From the NCBI GenBank assembly GCA_025360865.1, contig JANYBG010000026.1:1-50570 (forward strand): a DNA stretch of 50,570 bases, read 5' to 3'. Position numbers and translations under genes: made by a program. The stretch is from Pseudomonadota bacterium (GTDB taxonomy: Bacteria; Pseudomonadota; Gammaproteobacteria; Steroidobacterales; Steroidobacteraceae). The notes beneath the pieces were generated by a model. It worked only from the letters and a program-made list of their open reading frames with translations. It made no database searches and was not told the DNA's origin. Shown here piece after piece: positions 1 through 7,238 of the stretch. How positions within the stretch are numbered: position 1 is the stretch's first letter; every line of letters starts with the position of its first letter.

Positions 1-752
1 AGGCGCGGCGCTTTGGCGCCGGGGATCAACACGGCGCCGATCAACAAATCAGCATTCGAGATCGAATCGAGAATATTGTGCCGATCGCTGTAAAGCGTGG
101 TGACGTTGGGGGGCATAATGTCGTCGATATAGCGCAGACGATCGAGATTGACGTCGAGCAGGATGACGTTGGCGCCCAGCCCCGCCGCCGTCTTCGCTGC
201 GTTGGCGCCGACTACGCCGCCGCCGAGAACCACGACGTTCGCGGGCAAAACCCCCGGCACGCCGCCCAGAAGGATGCCACGCCCTTCGAAAGGGCGCTCG
301 AGAAACTTTGCCCCTTCCTGGATGCTCATGCGTCCCGCAACTTCGCTCATCGGCGTCAAGAGCGGCAAGCTGCCGTTCTTATCCTTGATCGTCTCGTAGG
401 CGATGGCGGTGATGCCTGATTTCATCACGGCGTCGGTCAAGCCTCGGTCGGCCGCGAAGTGGAAATAGGTAAAAACGATCTGCCCGTTCCGCAGCAACGG
501 CCATTCCGCCGACATCGGTTCCTTGACCTTGACAATCAAGTCGGACCGCCCCCAAATCTCCGCAGCGCTGGCAACGATCTCCGCCCCGTTGACCGAATAT
601 TGCTCGTCCGCGATGCCGCTCCCCTGCCCTGCCCCGGCCTGGATCAGCACCTTGTGACCGGCGCGGGTCAGTTCTTCGACGCCGACCGGAATCATCGCCA
701 CGCGGTACTCGTCGGTCTTGATTTCCTTGGGAACGCCGATGGTGTGTTGCAT
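1..752 (-). CDS. ald: Alanine dehydrogenase (5' part, cut by the left edge)
   Basis: NAD-dependent L-alanine dehydrogenase (alanine to pyruvate plus ammonia), cytoplasmic. About 250 N-terminal residues of a protein usually ~370 long are present; the gene runs off the window. Reverse-strand translation begins MQHTIGVPKEIKTDEYR, the conserved opening of the AlaDH/PNT family. VKVKEP carries the substrate-binding Lys (~74) and YFHFA the catalytic His (~95). The Rossmann motif VLGGGVVGANAAK follows. Two ATG codons are adjacent (755 and 752); 752 is better spaced from the AAGG on the minus strand. It is transcribed away from the kinase gene at 939, with 186 bp between. Base composition matches the kinase region rather than the window beyond 2.7 kb. 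Identification is firm; the host lineage (planctomycete-like) is inferred. Confidence 0.93.
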   Translation of the reverse strand, partial: MQHTIGVPKEIKTDEYRVAMIPVGVEELTRAGHKVLIQAGAGQGSGIADEQYSVNGAEIVASAAEIWGRSDLIVKVKEPMSAEWPLLRNGQIVFTYFHFAADRGLTDAVMKSGITAIAYETIKDKNGSLPLLTPMSEVAGRMSIQEGAKFLERPFEGRGILLGGVPGVLPANVVVLGGGVVGANAAKTAAGLGANVILLDVNLDRLRYIDDIMPPNVTTLYSDRHNILDSISNADLLIGAVLIPGAKAPR

Positions 753-938
753 CATGCACCTTGCCCGTGAGAAGAAGGTCAATCCGGTTCCGCTGAGATA
801 CGCCTCGGCCCCCAAAGGTCAAGGCATACGGACCAGGGCTGAAAGCTGATCGTTGATAGCTGATACACTGGATTGGCTTCTGATTTGGCGCATTCGTAAA
901 CTGAACGCCACCCATCGTTCTCGTTCGTCGAGGCAACC

Positions 939-2396
939 ATGATCGCATTCACCTGCCCTAAATGTGGCAAGCAATTTCATCTCAAGCCGGAGTTCGCCGG
1001 GCGCAAGACGACCTGTTCGGGGTGCAAGGAGCCGCTCGTGGTGCCGGCGCCGGAACACCCGCAAACGGTGGCGCCCCAGGCCAAGGCGCGGATCTCGTTT
1101 TCGTGTACCAAGTGCGGCATGAAGTTCAACGTGTTGGCGGAGTTCGCCGGGCGCAAGACGACTTGTCCAGCCTGCAAAGAAGCGCTGGTCGTGCCGGCGC
1201 CGGACCAGACCGTTGCCTATGTGCCCTTAGCGGGAAAAATCGATGGCCCGGCGAGCAGTCTCGCCCAGGCGGAAGTCGAGGTCGGCGTGACGCTCGGCGG
1301 CGCCGCGGCGGGAAAATCTTCGCTGCCGAGCCTCATGGCCGGCAAATGCGGTGACGGCGCTCGCTACGTCATCGACAAAGAAATCGCCCGCGGCGGCATG
1401 GGGGCGGTGCTGCGCGCCGTCGATTGCGACATTCGCCGTGAGGTCGCCGTCAAGTATCTTCTCGATCAATCCAACGCGCAGAACAAGATCCGCTTTGTCG
1501 AAGAAGCCCAGATCACCGGCCAGCTCGAACATCCCAACATCGTGCCGATCCACGAGCTCGGCGTCGATGCCCAGAAGCGCATCTTCTTCACCATGAAAAT
1601 GGTCAATGGCCGCAGCCTTGGGCAAATCCTCAAGATGTTGCGCGATGAGCCGGCGGAGGCCGAGAAGGAATACGGGCTGAGCCGACTGCTGAATATCTTG
1701 GTCAACGTCTGCAACGGCCTGGCGTACGCTCATTCGCGTGGCGTCGTGCATCGCGATCTGAAGCCGGCCAATATCATGGTCGGCGATTTCGGCGAAGTCT
1801 ACGTGATGGACTGGGGCCTGGCGAAGGTGCTGGACAAAACCAGTTCGCTGGATACGGGTCCGCCGATGGCGATTGCCGTCGCCACTTTTGCTGGGCCGGT
1901 CGGCGCTGGGGTGATCCCTCTCGCTACTCCCGCGCTGCCGATGGCAACGCCGGTGGAAACGCCGCCTAGCTCGGGGGCCGGCGTCTCGTTTTCCGCCGGC
2001 TCGGGCAAAGTGGTGACAAGCCGTGAACTGGACGCCGACCTAACGCAGGCCGGCGCCGTTCTGGGCACGCCGCCAAGCCCGGCACCGTTCAAGGTGACGA
2101 ACTTGAGCTATTGCTCTTTCTTGTGGAAAAATAAGGAAACCGAGCTTCCGATCGCCTTACCGGACCCGGTCGCGGCCATTCGCTTCCGGATGGAGCAAGA
2201 CCAGTTGAAGCCCAAGGACTTGGTGCCGTACCTCGGCAGCAAGAGCAAGGTATCGGAGGTTCTTAGCGGGCAGCGACCCTTGAGCCTGACGATGATCCGA
2301 AACCTCATCACCGGACTGGGCATCCCGGCCGAAGTGCTGTTGCACAAGCCCGCAACGAAACGAGGGGCTGCGGCCCAGCAAATTTCGAGTGGATGA
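939..2396 (+). CDS. Double zinc-ribbon Ser/Thr kinase truncated in the activation segment and fused to a HigA-like HTH
   Basis: 485-aa ORF. Residues ~4-36 and ~52-84 are two copies of a ribbon with paired C-x2-C (FTCPKCGKQF, SFSCTKCGMKF), a planctomycete hallmark. The protein kinase N-lobe starts near residue 143: GGMG loop ~151-154, AVKYL Lys172, catalytic HRDLKPAN from His271, and DWG (Asp291) in place of DFG. A ~70-residue Pro/Ala-rich insert follows. The activation segment ends at VLGTP (374-378), where family members continue to the APE motif and the C-lobe. Instead the ORF runs into residues that match the HTH half of HigA antitoxins (LPDPVAAIRFRMEQ, SKVSEVLSGQRPL, GLGIPAEVLL; ~407-470). 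The C-lobe is absent, so a working kinase is unlikely. The start is supported by GAGG just upstream. It is either a deletion fusion or an assembly join. Confidence 0.8.
   Translation: MIAFTCPKCGKQFHLKPEFAGRKTTCSGCKEPLVVPAPEHPQTVAPQAKARISFSCTKCGMKFNVLAEFAGRKTTCPACKEALVVPAPDQTVAYVPLAGKIDGPASSLAQAEVEVGVTLGGAAAGKSSLPSLMAGKCGDGARYVIDKEIARGGMGAVLRAVDCDIRREVAVKYLLDQSNAQNKIRFVEEAQITGQLEHPNIVPIHELGVDAQKRIFFTMKMVNGRSLGQILKMLRDEPAEAEKEYGLSRLLNILVNVCNGLAYAHSRGVVHRDLKPANIMVGDFGEVYVMDWGLAKVLDKTSSLDTGPPMAIAVATFAGPVGAGVIPLATPALPMATPVETPPSSGAGVSFSAGSGKVVTSRELDADLTQAGAVLGTPPSPAPFKVTNLSYCSFLWKNKETELPIALPDPVAAIRFRMEQDQLKPKDLVPYLGSKSKVSEVLSGQRPLSLTMIRNLITGLGIPAEVLLHKPATKRGAAAQQISSG
989..1166 (+). repeat. Direct repeat encoding the duplicated zinc-ribbon
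   Basis: Two near-identical ~28-bp copies (989-1016 and 1139-1166) encode E-F-A-G-R-K-T-T-C and differ at one codon third position. A second shared block (about 1039-1052 and 1191-1204) encodes VPAP. The near-identity at DNA level suggests a recent intragenic duplication of the ribbon module. Confidence 0.75.
2072..2396 (+). pseudogene. HigA-like antitoxin remnant with a frame lesion near 2130
   Basis: Read from 2072 in a frame different from the kinase ORF, the DNA gives AKPGTVQGDELELLLFLVEK and then a TAA at 2132. From 2133, in the kinase frame, it gives KETELPIALPDPVAAIRF and the HTH. Together these reproduce the order seen in COG5499/HigA antitoxins: PGT-x-x-GD-E-L-x-x-L-x-x-L-V-E-x-Y, then LPDP-x-x-AI-x-FRMEQ, then SKVSEVL and GIPAEVLL. 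Loss of two bases at the AAATAA would explain the frame change and the missing Tyr. The first ~30 residues of a normal HigA are not present upstream, so the copy is truncated at both ends of its N-terminal half. No toxin gene is visible next to it. Confidence 0.65.
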
Positions 2397-2405
2397 GTGA
2401 GGAGT

Positions 2406-2462
2406 ATTTCCCCCTTCTCCCCTTCTCCCCTTCTCCCCTTCTCCCATTCTCCCCACTTCCCT
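2406..2462 (+). repeat. C/T-rich tandem tract (CCCCTTCT units)
   Basis: About 55 bases of almost pure pyrimidine made of repeated CCCCTTCT-like units, between the kinase/HigA stop and glmS. An open frame through it reads Ser/Pro/Leu/Phe repeats but shows no protein family, so I treat it as non-coding. Such tracts are common in planctomycete intergenic regions (family knowledge) and are not seen elsewhere in this window. Confidence 0.7.
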
Positions 2463-2549
2463 TTTTCCTACCCGAACTGGGATTGTTTTTCGCTGCGCGC
2501 GAAACGTATAACTTTGGCAGAGCAGAACGACATTCATGGAGGAAGTCGC

Positions 2550-4208
2550 ATGTGTGGCATCGTTGGATACATCGGTCAACGCGAAGCGGAACCCATTCTC
2601 GTCGAAGGCTTACGCCGGCTGGAATATCGCGGCTACGATAGCGCGGGCATCGCCACCTTGACCGGGCCCCACATGCATCTGCGCAAACGCGCTGGCCGAA
2701 TCGCCGATCTCGAGAAGCGCGGCTACCAGTTCTCCTCCGAGACCGACACCGAGGTCATCGCCCACCGCATCCACTTCCACCTGCGGACCGTGCGGGACCT
2801 GTTCAAGGCGGTGCGCGCCACCGTGGCTGAACTTGAGGGTGCCTATGCGCTCGTGGTGGTGAGTGAGCACGAGCCCGAGCGCCTCATCCTGGCGCGCGAG
2901 GGTTGCCCAGTCGTCATCGGCCTGGGCGTGGACGAGAACTTCGTCGCCTCGGACGTGGCGGCGCTGCTGCCGGTCACGCGCCGTTTCATCTTCCTCGAGG
3001 AGGGCGATGTCGCCGAGGTGCGCCGCCAGAGCGTGCGCGTCATCGACCGCGACGGCAACACCGCCGAGCGCCCCGTGCGCGAAAGCGAGCTGTCGGCCGA
3101 GTCCGCCGAGCGCGGGCAGTACCAGCACTACATGCTCAAGGAGATCCACGAGCAGCCGCGCGCGATCGCCGACACGCTGCAGGAGCGCGTCGCCAACGGT
3201 CGCCTGCTCGAGGCCGCCTTCGGTCCCGCGGCGACTGAGGTGTTCCGCCGAACGCAGAACGTGCACATCGTCGCCTGCGGCACGAGCTACCACGCCGCAA
3301 GCGTCGCGCGTTATTTCATCGAGCAGATCTGCAAGGTGCCGTGCGCGGTCGATATCGCCAGCGAATATCGCTACCGCAACCCGCTGGTGCCGGCGAACTC
3401 GCTGTTCGTCACTATCTCGCAGTCCGGTGAGACCGCCGACACCCTAGCCGCCCTGCGCCTGGCCAAGCAGTCCGGCTACCTCTCCTCGCTGTCCATCTGC
3501 AACGTGCCGGAGAGCTCGCTCGTGCGCGAGTCCGAACTCGTCATGCTCACGCGCGCGGGGCCTGAGATCGGCGTCGCCTCCACCAAGGCCTTCACCACGC
3601 AGATCGCGGCGTTGGGCATGCTCGTCGTGGCGCTCGCCAAGCACCACGGGGCTGATGCCGAGCGGGAGCGCGGGCTCGTTACCCGCCTGATCGAGCTGCC
3701 CGGCCTGGTGGAGAAGACGCTGCAGCTGGACCCGGTCATCCATCGCCTCGCGGAGCGCTTCGCCGACAAGCAGCACGCGCTTTTCCTTGGTCGCGGCGCC
3801 CTCTATCCGATCGCCATGGAAGGGGCGCTCAAGCTCAAGGAAATCTCCTACATCCACGCCGAGGCCTACCCCGCGGGCGAGCTCAAGCACGGACCGCTGG
3901 CGCTGGTGGACGCCGACATGCCCGTCGTGACGGTGGCGCCGAACAACGACCTGCTCGAGAAGCTCAAGTCGAACCTGCAGGAAGTGCGGGCGCGCGGCGG
4001 CGAGCTCATCGTGTTCGCCGATCCGGAGTCAGGGATCAAGTCCAGTGATGGGGTTACCGTCATCGAGATGCCGCGCCACGTCACCTATTTCCAGGCGCCG
4101 GTCGTGTACACCATCCCGCTGCAGCTGCTCGCCTACCACGCCGCGATCCTCAAGGGGACGGACGTGGACCAGCCGCGCAACCTCGCCAAGAGCGTGACCG
4201 TCGAATAG
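2550..4208 (+). CDS. glmS: Glucosamine-6-phosphate synthase with internal loss of the glutaminase core (chimeric or deleted)
   Basis: GlmS makes glucosamine-6-P from fructose-6-P and glutamine, the first step to UDP-GlcNAc. Start [15 protein letters not shown] with nucleophile Cys2. The product is 552 aa; E. coli GlmS is 609. The sequence runs ...AGRIADLEK then [16 protein letters not shown] with nothing between. The normal ~57-residue block with HTRWATHG and NGIIEN (glutamine-binding Arg/Trp/His and the oxyanion Asn/Gly) is missing, so glutaminase activity should be lost. Both SIS isomerase domains are complete ([46 protein letters not shown]-terminal [15 protein letters not shown]). The join lies near 2709-2720, where both parent sequences plausibly read L-E-K. 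The 5' part matches the planctomycete-like flank, the 3' part is gammaproteobacterial in style. Lower-frame N-terminal extension into the C/T tract is rejected. Confidence 0.85.
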   Translation: MCGIVGYIGQREAEPILVEGLRRLEYRGYDSAGIATLTGPHMHLRKRAGRIADLEKRGYQFSSETDTEVIAHRIHFHLRTVRDLFKAVRATVAELEGAYALVVVSEHEPERLILAREGCPVVIGLGVDENFVASDVAALLPVTRRFIFLEEGDVAEVRRQSVRVIDRDGNTAERPVRESELSAESAERGQYQHYMLKEIHEQPRAIADTLQERVANGRLLEAAFGPAATEVFRRTQNVHIVACGTSYHAASVARYFIEQICKVPCAVDIASEYRYRNPLVPANSLFVTISQSGETADTLAALRLAKQSGYLSSLSICNVPESSLVRESELVMLTRAGPEIGVASTKAFTTQIAALGMLVVALAKHHGADAERERGLVTRLIELPGLVEKTLQLDPVIHRLAERFADKQHALFLGRGALYPIAMEGALKLKEISYIHAEAYPAGELKHGPLALVDADMPVVTVAPNNDLLEKLKSNLQEVRARGGELIVFADPESGIKSSDGVTVIEMPRHVTYFQAPVVYTIPLQLLAYHAAILKGTDVDQPRNLAKSVTVE

Positions 4209-4227
4209 GGTACGCCCCCTTCATGAG

Positions 4228-4437
4228 GTGGCGTTGAGCACCGCGAATCTTCTGTGGGGCCTGCTGTTCAGCTGCGTCGGGCTGGGCTTCTTCACCTATG
4301 GACGCAAGCAGCGCGGCGTCGTGCCGATGGTCTGCGGTGTGGTCCTGATGGTTTTTCCCTACTTCGTGCCCAGCACCATCGTGCTGGTGATCATCGGCGC
4401 AGCCCTGACGACGGTGCCGTACTTCCTCAGGAACTAG
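4228..4437 (+). CDS. Small two-helix membrane protein
   Basis: 69 aa from a GTG start 19 bases after glmS. Two hydrophobic helices are visible (~7-23 and ~33-62, the latter possibly two short segments) with a short basic loop GRKQRG between. It resembles a conserved family of ~70-aa inner-membrane proteins in Pseudomonas/Xanthomonas genomes that is sometimes annotated as 'amino acid transport protein' without evidence. Function unknown. Codon use fits the gammaproteobacterial neighbours and it may be co-transcribed with glmS. Confidence 0.7.
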   Translation: MALSTANLLWGLLFSCVGLGFFTYGRKQRGVVPMVCGVVLMVFPYFVPSTIVLVIIGAALTTVPYFLRN

Positions 4438-4508
4438 GTGCTCCGGAGGCCTGCCGGGCGCAGTCACCGGGCAGCGCCGCGGCCGCTTTGCGGTACGATC
4501 CGCCGACA

Positions 4509-6125
4509 ATGAGAACAACAGCATCGCTCGCCGACCTGCTCGCGGGCCTGTCGATCGCGGGGCTCTTGCTTCCCGAGGCGGTGGCCTACTCAGGACTTGC
4601 GAGCCTGCCGCCGCAGGCAGGCGTGATCGCGCTCTTCGCGGGCCTGTTCTGCTACGGACTCATCGGCCGCAGCCGATTCGCGATCGTGACCGCGACCTCA
4701 TCATCCGCCGCGGTACTGGCCTCCGCGACGTTGTTCCTGGGCGGCCCGGATCCCCTGGTGCGCATGGCGTTCGCTTCCTTGCTCGTGATCGGCACCGGCA
4801 TCGCCTTCACGCTCACGGCGAGCCTGCGGCTGGGAGCGATCTCGAGCCTCATCGCCCGCCCGGTGCTGCGTGGCTACGCGTTCGGGCTCGCGCTGGTGAT
4901 CGCGGTGAAGCAGTGGCCCCACCTGGTCGGGCTGCACACGCAGGCCACGGGATTTTTCCCGCTGTCAATTGAGATTGGGCGCGGGGTGTCCGCGTGGCAC
5001 ATGCCCAGTCTCGCCTGCGGGCTGGCCGCGCTCGCCGGGCTTTTCGCGCTCGAGCGTATCCCGCGCGTCCCCGGCGCGCTCGTGGTGATCATCGCGAGCA
5101 TCCTCGCATCGGGGGCGCTGGCGGCGCGGGGCGTGGTCCTGACCGGGCCGATCCACCTGTGGCTCGCGGCGCCGACGTTCACGCTGCCCGCCGGCACGCA
5201 CTGGCTGGCGGTGGTCGAATTCTCCCTGGCGCTGATGTTCATCCTCTTCGCCGAGTCTTATGGCTCGATCCGCACCTACGCGCTCAAGCACGAAGAGCCC
5301 GTGCAACCCAACCGCGACCTGCTCGCGCTGGGTGTCGCCAACATCGTCTCGGGGCTGCTGCAGGGAACCCCGGTCGGCGCGGGTTACTCGGGAACTTCCG
5401 CGAATGAGGCGGCCGGTGCCCGTTCGCGGTTCGCCGGGCTCGCCGCCGCCTGCGTCGTGGGTCTGCTGGTGCTGCTGTTCCTGCCGTGGATCGAGCGCAT
5501 CCCGGGGCCCGCGCTGGCGGGGATCGTCATCCACGCGGTGAGCAAGTCGCTGCGGCTGGACGTATTCGCCAATTACTTCCGGTGGCGGCGCGACCGCACG
5601 CTCGTGATCATCGCGATCCTCGCGGTCATGCTCCTGGGTGTCATGAACGGCCTCCTCGCGGCGATCGCCGTCAGCATCGCGATGCTCATCCGCTCGCTCG
5701 CTCGCCCCCGGTTGTCGGTGCTGGGCCTCGTGGGGGACCACGACTACGTGAGCACCACGCGCTTCCCCGCCGCCGTCACGCCCGCCGGGATTCTGGTGCT
5801 GCGACCCGAGGAGCCCCTGTTCTTCGCCAACGCTGAGCCAGTCATGGCGCAGGTACGCGAGCGGGTGCTGCGCGACCCGGGGGCGAAGCTCCTGGTGCTG
5901 AGCCTCGAGGAATCCCCGGACCTGGACAGCACGGCGCTGGAGGCCCTGGCCGAGTTCTGCGCCTGGTTCGCGCAGCGCGGCGGGGAGCTGCGCGTGGCGC
6001 GCCTCAAGGAGTCCGCGCGCGAGGCGCTGCTGCGCGCCGGGATCGGCCAGCTGCGCGCCGGCACCCTGGACTATTCAAGCGTGGACGATGCGGTTCGCGG
6101 GCGCGGCGTGCGGCCGCCGGACTGA
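4509..6125 (+). CDS. SulP-family anion transporter with C-terminal STAS domain
   Basis: 538 aa from ATG 4509, the start that gives a normal SulP N-terminus (LADLLAGLSIAGLLLPEAVAY). SLC26/SulP proteins carry sulfate, bicarbonate or other anions across the inner membrane. Roughly 10-12 hydrophobic segments span residues ~10-400, including the family's early PEAVAYSGLASLPPQAG stretch. A STAS domain (~415-530) follows, with FFANAEPVMAQVRERVL and LVLSLEESPDLDSTALEAL. In the STAS loop the usual D-S-T/S motif is kept (LDST). Substrate cannot be told from sequence; there is no neighbouring carbonic anhydrase or sulfate gene. A longer in-frame extension upstream to 4254 overlaps the preceding small gene and lacks family similarity. 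Confidence 0.9.
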   Translation: MRTTASLADLLAGLSIAGLLLPEAVAYSGLASLPPQAGVIALFAGLFCYGLIGRSRFAIVTATSSSAAVLASATLFLGGPDPLVRMAFASLLVIGTGIAFTLTASLRLGAISSLIARPVLRGYAFGLALVIAVKQWPHLVGLHTQATGFFPLSIEIGRGVSAWHMPSLACGLAALAGLFALERIPRVPGALVVIIASILASGALAARGVVLTGPIHLWLAAPTFTLPAGTHWLAVVEFSLALMFILFAESYGSIRTYALKHEEPVQPNRDLLALGVANIVSGLLQGTPVGAGYSGTSANEAAGARSRFAGLAAACVVGLLVLLFLPWIERIPGPALAGIVIHAVSKSLRLDVFANYFRWRRDRTLVIIAILAVMLLGVMNGLLAAIAVSIAMLIRSLARPRLSVLGLVGDHDYVSTTRFPAAVTPAGILVLRPEEPLFFANAEPVMAQVRERVLRDPGAKLLVLSLEESPDLDSTALEALAEFCAWFAQRGGELRVARLKESAREALLRAGIGQLRAGTLDYSSVDDAVRGRGVRPPD

Positions 6126-6339
6126 GCACGGGCCGGCCGAAAACAATCACTTACGGGTCGCCACCGCCGATGTTGAGTGGGCGGGCGAGGCTCGTGCTAG
6201 TCTTTCGCCTCAAATTGCAGGGGCGGTCCGGTCGCCGCGGCTCCCTGCGCCGTGCCAACAATAAGATACGGCGCACGAACTCGTAAGCCGCCGCGCGCTG
6301 CTCCTGAGCGTACCGATGAACACACGATCCGGAGGATAC

Positions 6340-6537
6340 ATGGCGGATGAGAAAACCCTGGTAAAGGAAAACCCCTACACGCAGACCCACGTCGTGGAGT
6401 CCGGCGAGACGTTGGGAAAGATCGCCAAAAAGTACTACGGCGACGCCTCGCTCTATAACCAGATCTTCGAGGCCAATCGCGATGTCCTGAAAGATCCGAA
6501 CAAGATCTTTCCCGGCCAGACACTGCGAATTCCCTGA
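6340..6537 (+). CDS. Stand-alone LysM-domain protein
   Basis: 65 aa. ATG at 6340 is preceded by a GGAGGA ribosome-binding site at 6331, which makes it a better start than the ATG at 6316. After ~17 charged residues almost the whole protein is one LysM domain (THVVESGETLGKIAKKYYGD to PNKIFPGQTLRIP). No signal peptide or membrane helix is seen, so the protein may be cytoplasmic. It resembles the LysM half of the BON-LysM protein Kbp/YgaU without its BON domain. A small lipoprotein gene follows 40 bp later on the same strand. Confidence 0.85.
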   Translation: MADEKTLVKENPYTQTHVVESGETLGKIAKKYYGDASLYNQIFEANRDVLKDPNKIFPGQTLRIP

Positions 6538-6577
6538 AGTCTCGTCCCACGATTAACCGCAACAGAGGATATTGAAA

Positions 6578-7177
6578 ATGAAGAAGCAATTGACGTGGCT
6601 CATGGCGGCGCTGATGGCGATGGTCATCATCGGCTGCTCGAACCAGAAGGGCGCGGCCGAGCAGGCCGTGGCCGGCGCCGAGTCCGCGTTGAGCGCGGTG
6701 CGCGACACGGCGCAGAAGTACGTCCCTGACCAGCTGGCCGCGACCGACGCGCAGCTCGCCGCCGTCAAGGAGTCACTCGCCAAGGGTGACTATAAGGGCG
6801 TGCTCGCCGGCGTTCCGCCGCTGAACACCGCCATCGGCGCGCTCAAGGAGTCCGCCGCCGCGAAGGCGTCCGAAGCCGAGGCCGCCATGGCGAAGGCGAA
6901 GGATGCCTGGGGTTCCACCAGCGCCGAGGTGCCGAAGATGGTCGCCGCGATTCAGAGCCGCGTCGACATCCTCAGCAAGTCCCACCACCTGCCGGCCGGG
7001 GTGACCAAGGATGCGCTGGCGAACGCCAAGTCGGGGCTGGAGACGATCAAGACTGCCTGGAGTGAGGCGATGAATTCGGCCAGCTCGGGCGCCTACAGCG
7101 CCGCGATGAGCAAGGCGGCCGCGGTCAAGGAACAGGCCACCGCCCTGGCGCAGTCCCTCGGGATGCCTTCGGGCTGA
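6578..7177 (+). CDS. Small helical lipoprotein of unknown function
   Basis: 199 aa from ATG 6578, preceded by AGAGGA at a good distance. A lipoprotein signal ends in VIIGC with Cys20 as the acylation site. The mature part is Ala/Lys/Glu-rich and mostly alpha-helical, with repeated AAKASEAEAAMAKAKDAW-like stretches that could form a coiled coil or helical bundle. No catalytic motif is visible. It follows the LysM gene closely and may be co-transcribed with it. Function unknown; an envelope structural role is an inference. Confidence 0.75.
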   Translation: MKKQLTWLMAALMAMVIIGCSNQKGAAEQAVAGAESALSAVRDTAQKYVPDQLAATDAQLAAVKESLAKGDYKGVLAGVPPLNTAIGALKESAAAKASEAEAAMAKAKDAWGSTSAEVPKMVAAIQSRVDILSKSHHLPAGVTKDALANAKSGLETIKTAWSEAMNSASSGAYSAAMSKAAAVKEQATALAQSLGMPSG

Positions 7178-7193
7178 AGTCAGTTTGCGGTTA

Positions 7194-7238
7194 TCACCGG
7201 TCGCCGAGCGCCCTATTTGGGCGCGAGGTGACCGGTGA
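7194..7238. terminator. Strong inverted repeat between convergent genes (possible bidirectional terminator)
   Basis: Outer arms TCACCGGTC (7194-7202) and GACCGGTGA (7230-7238) are perfect complements. Inner arms GCGCCC (7208-7213) and GGGCGC (7219-7224) flank a TATTT loop. It spans the end of rimO (TAG at 7213-7215) and part of its last codons, between convergent genes. There is no T-run on either side, so a canonical intrinsic terminator is not certain. Confidence 0.5.

Noticed and set aside
2397-2549. N-terminal extension of GlmS through the C/T tract
   Set aside because: GlmS must begin with Met-Cys for its nucleophile; the extension is repeat-derived Ser/Pro/Leu.
2550-4208. A dedicated ammonia-only sugar isomerase as a new enzyme class
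   Set aside because: The N-terminus still keeps Cys2 and the glutaminase opening, and the flanks indicate a chimera; the simple deletion/join explains it better.
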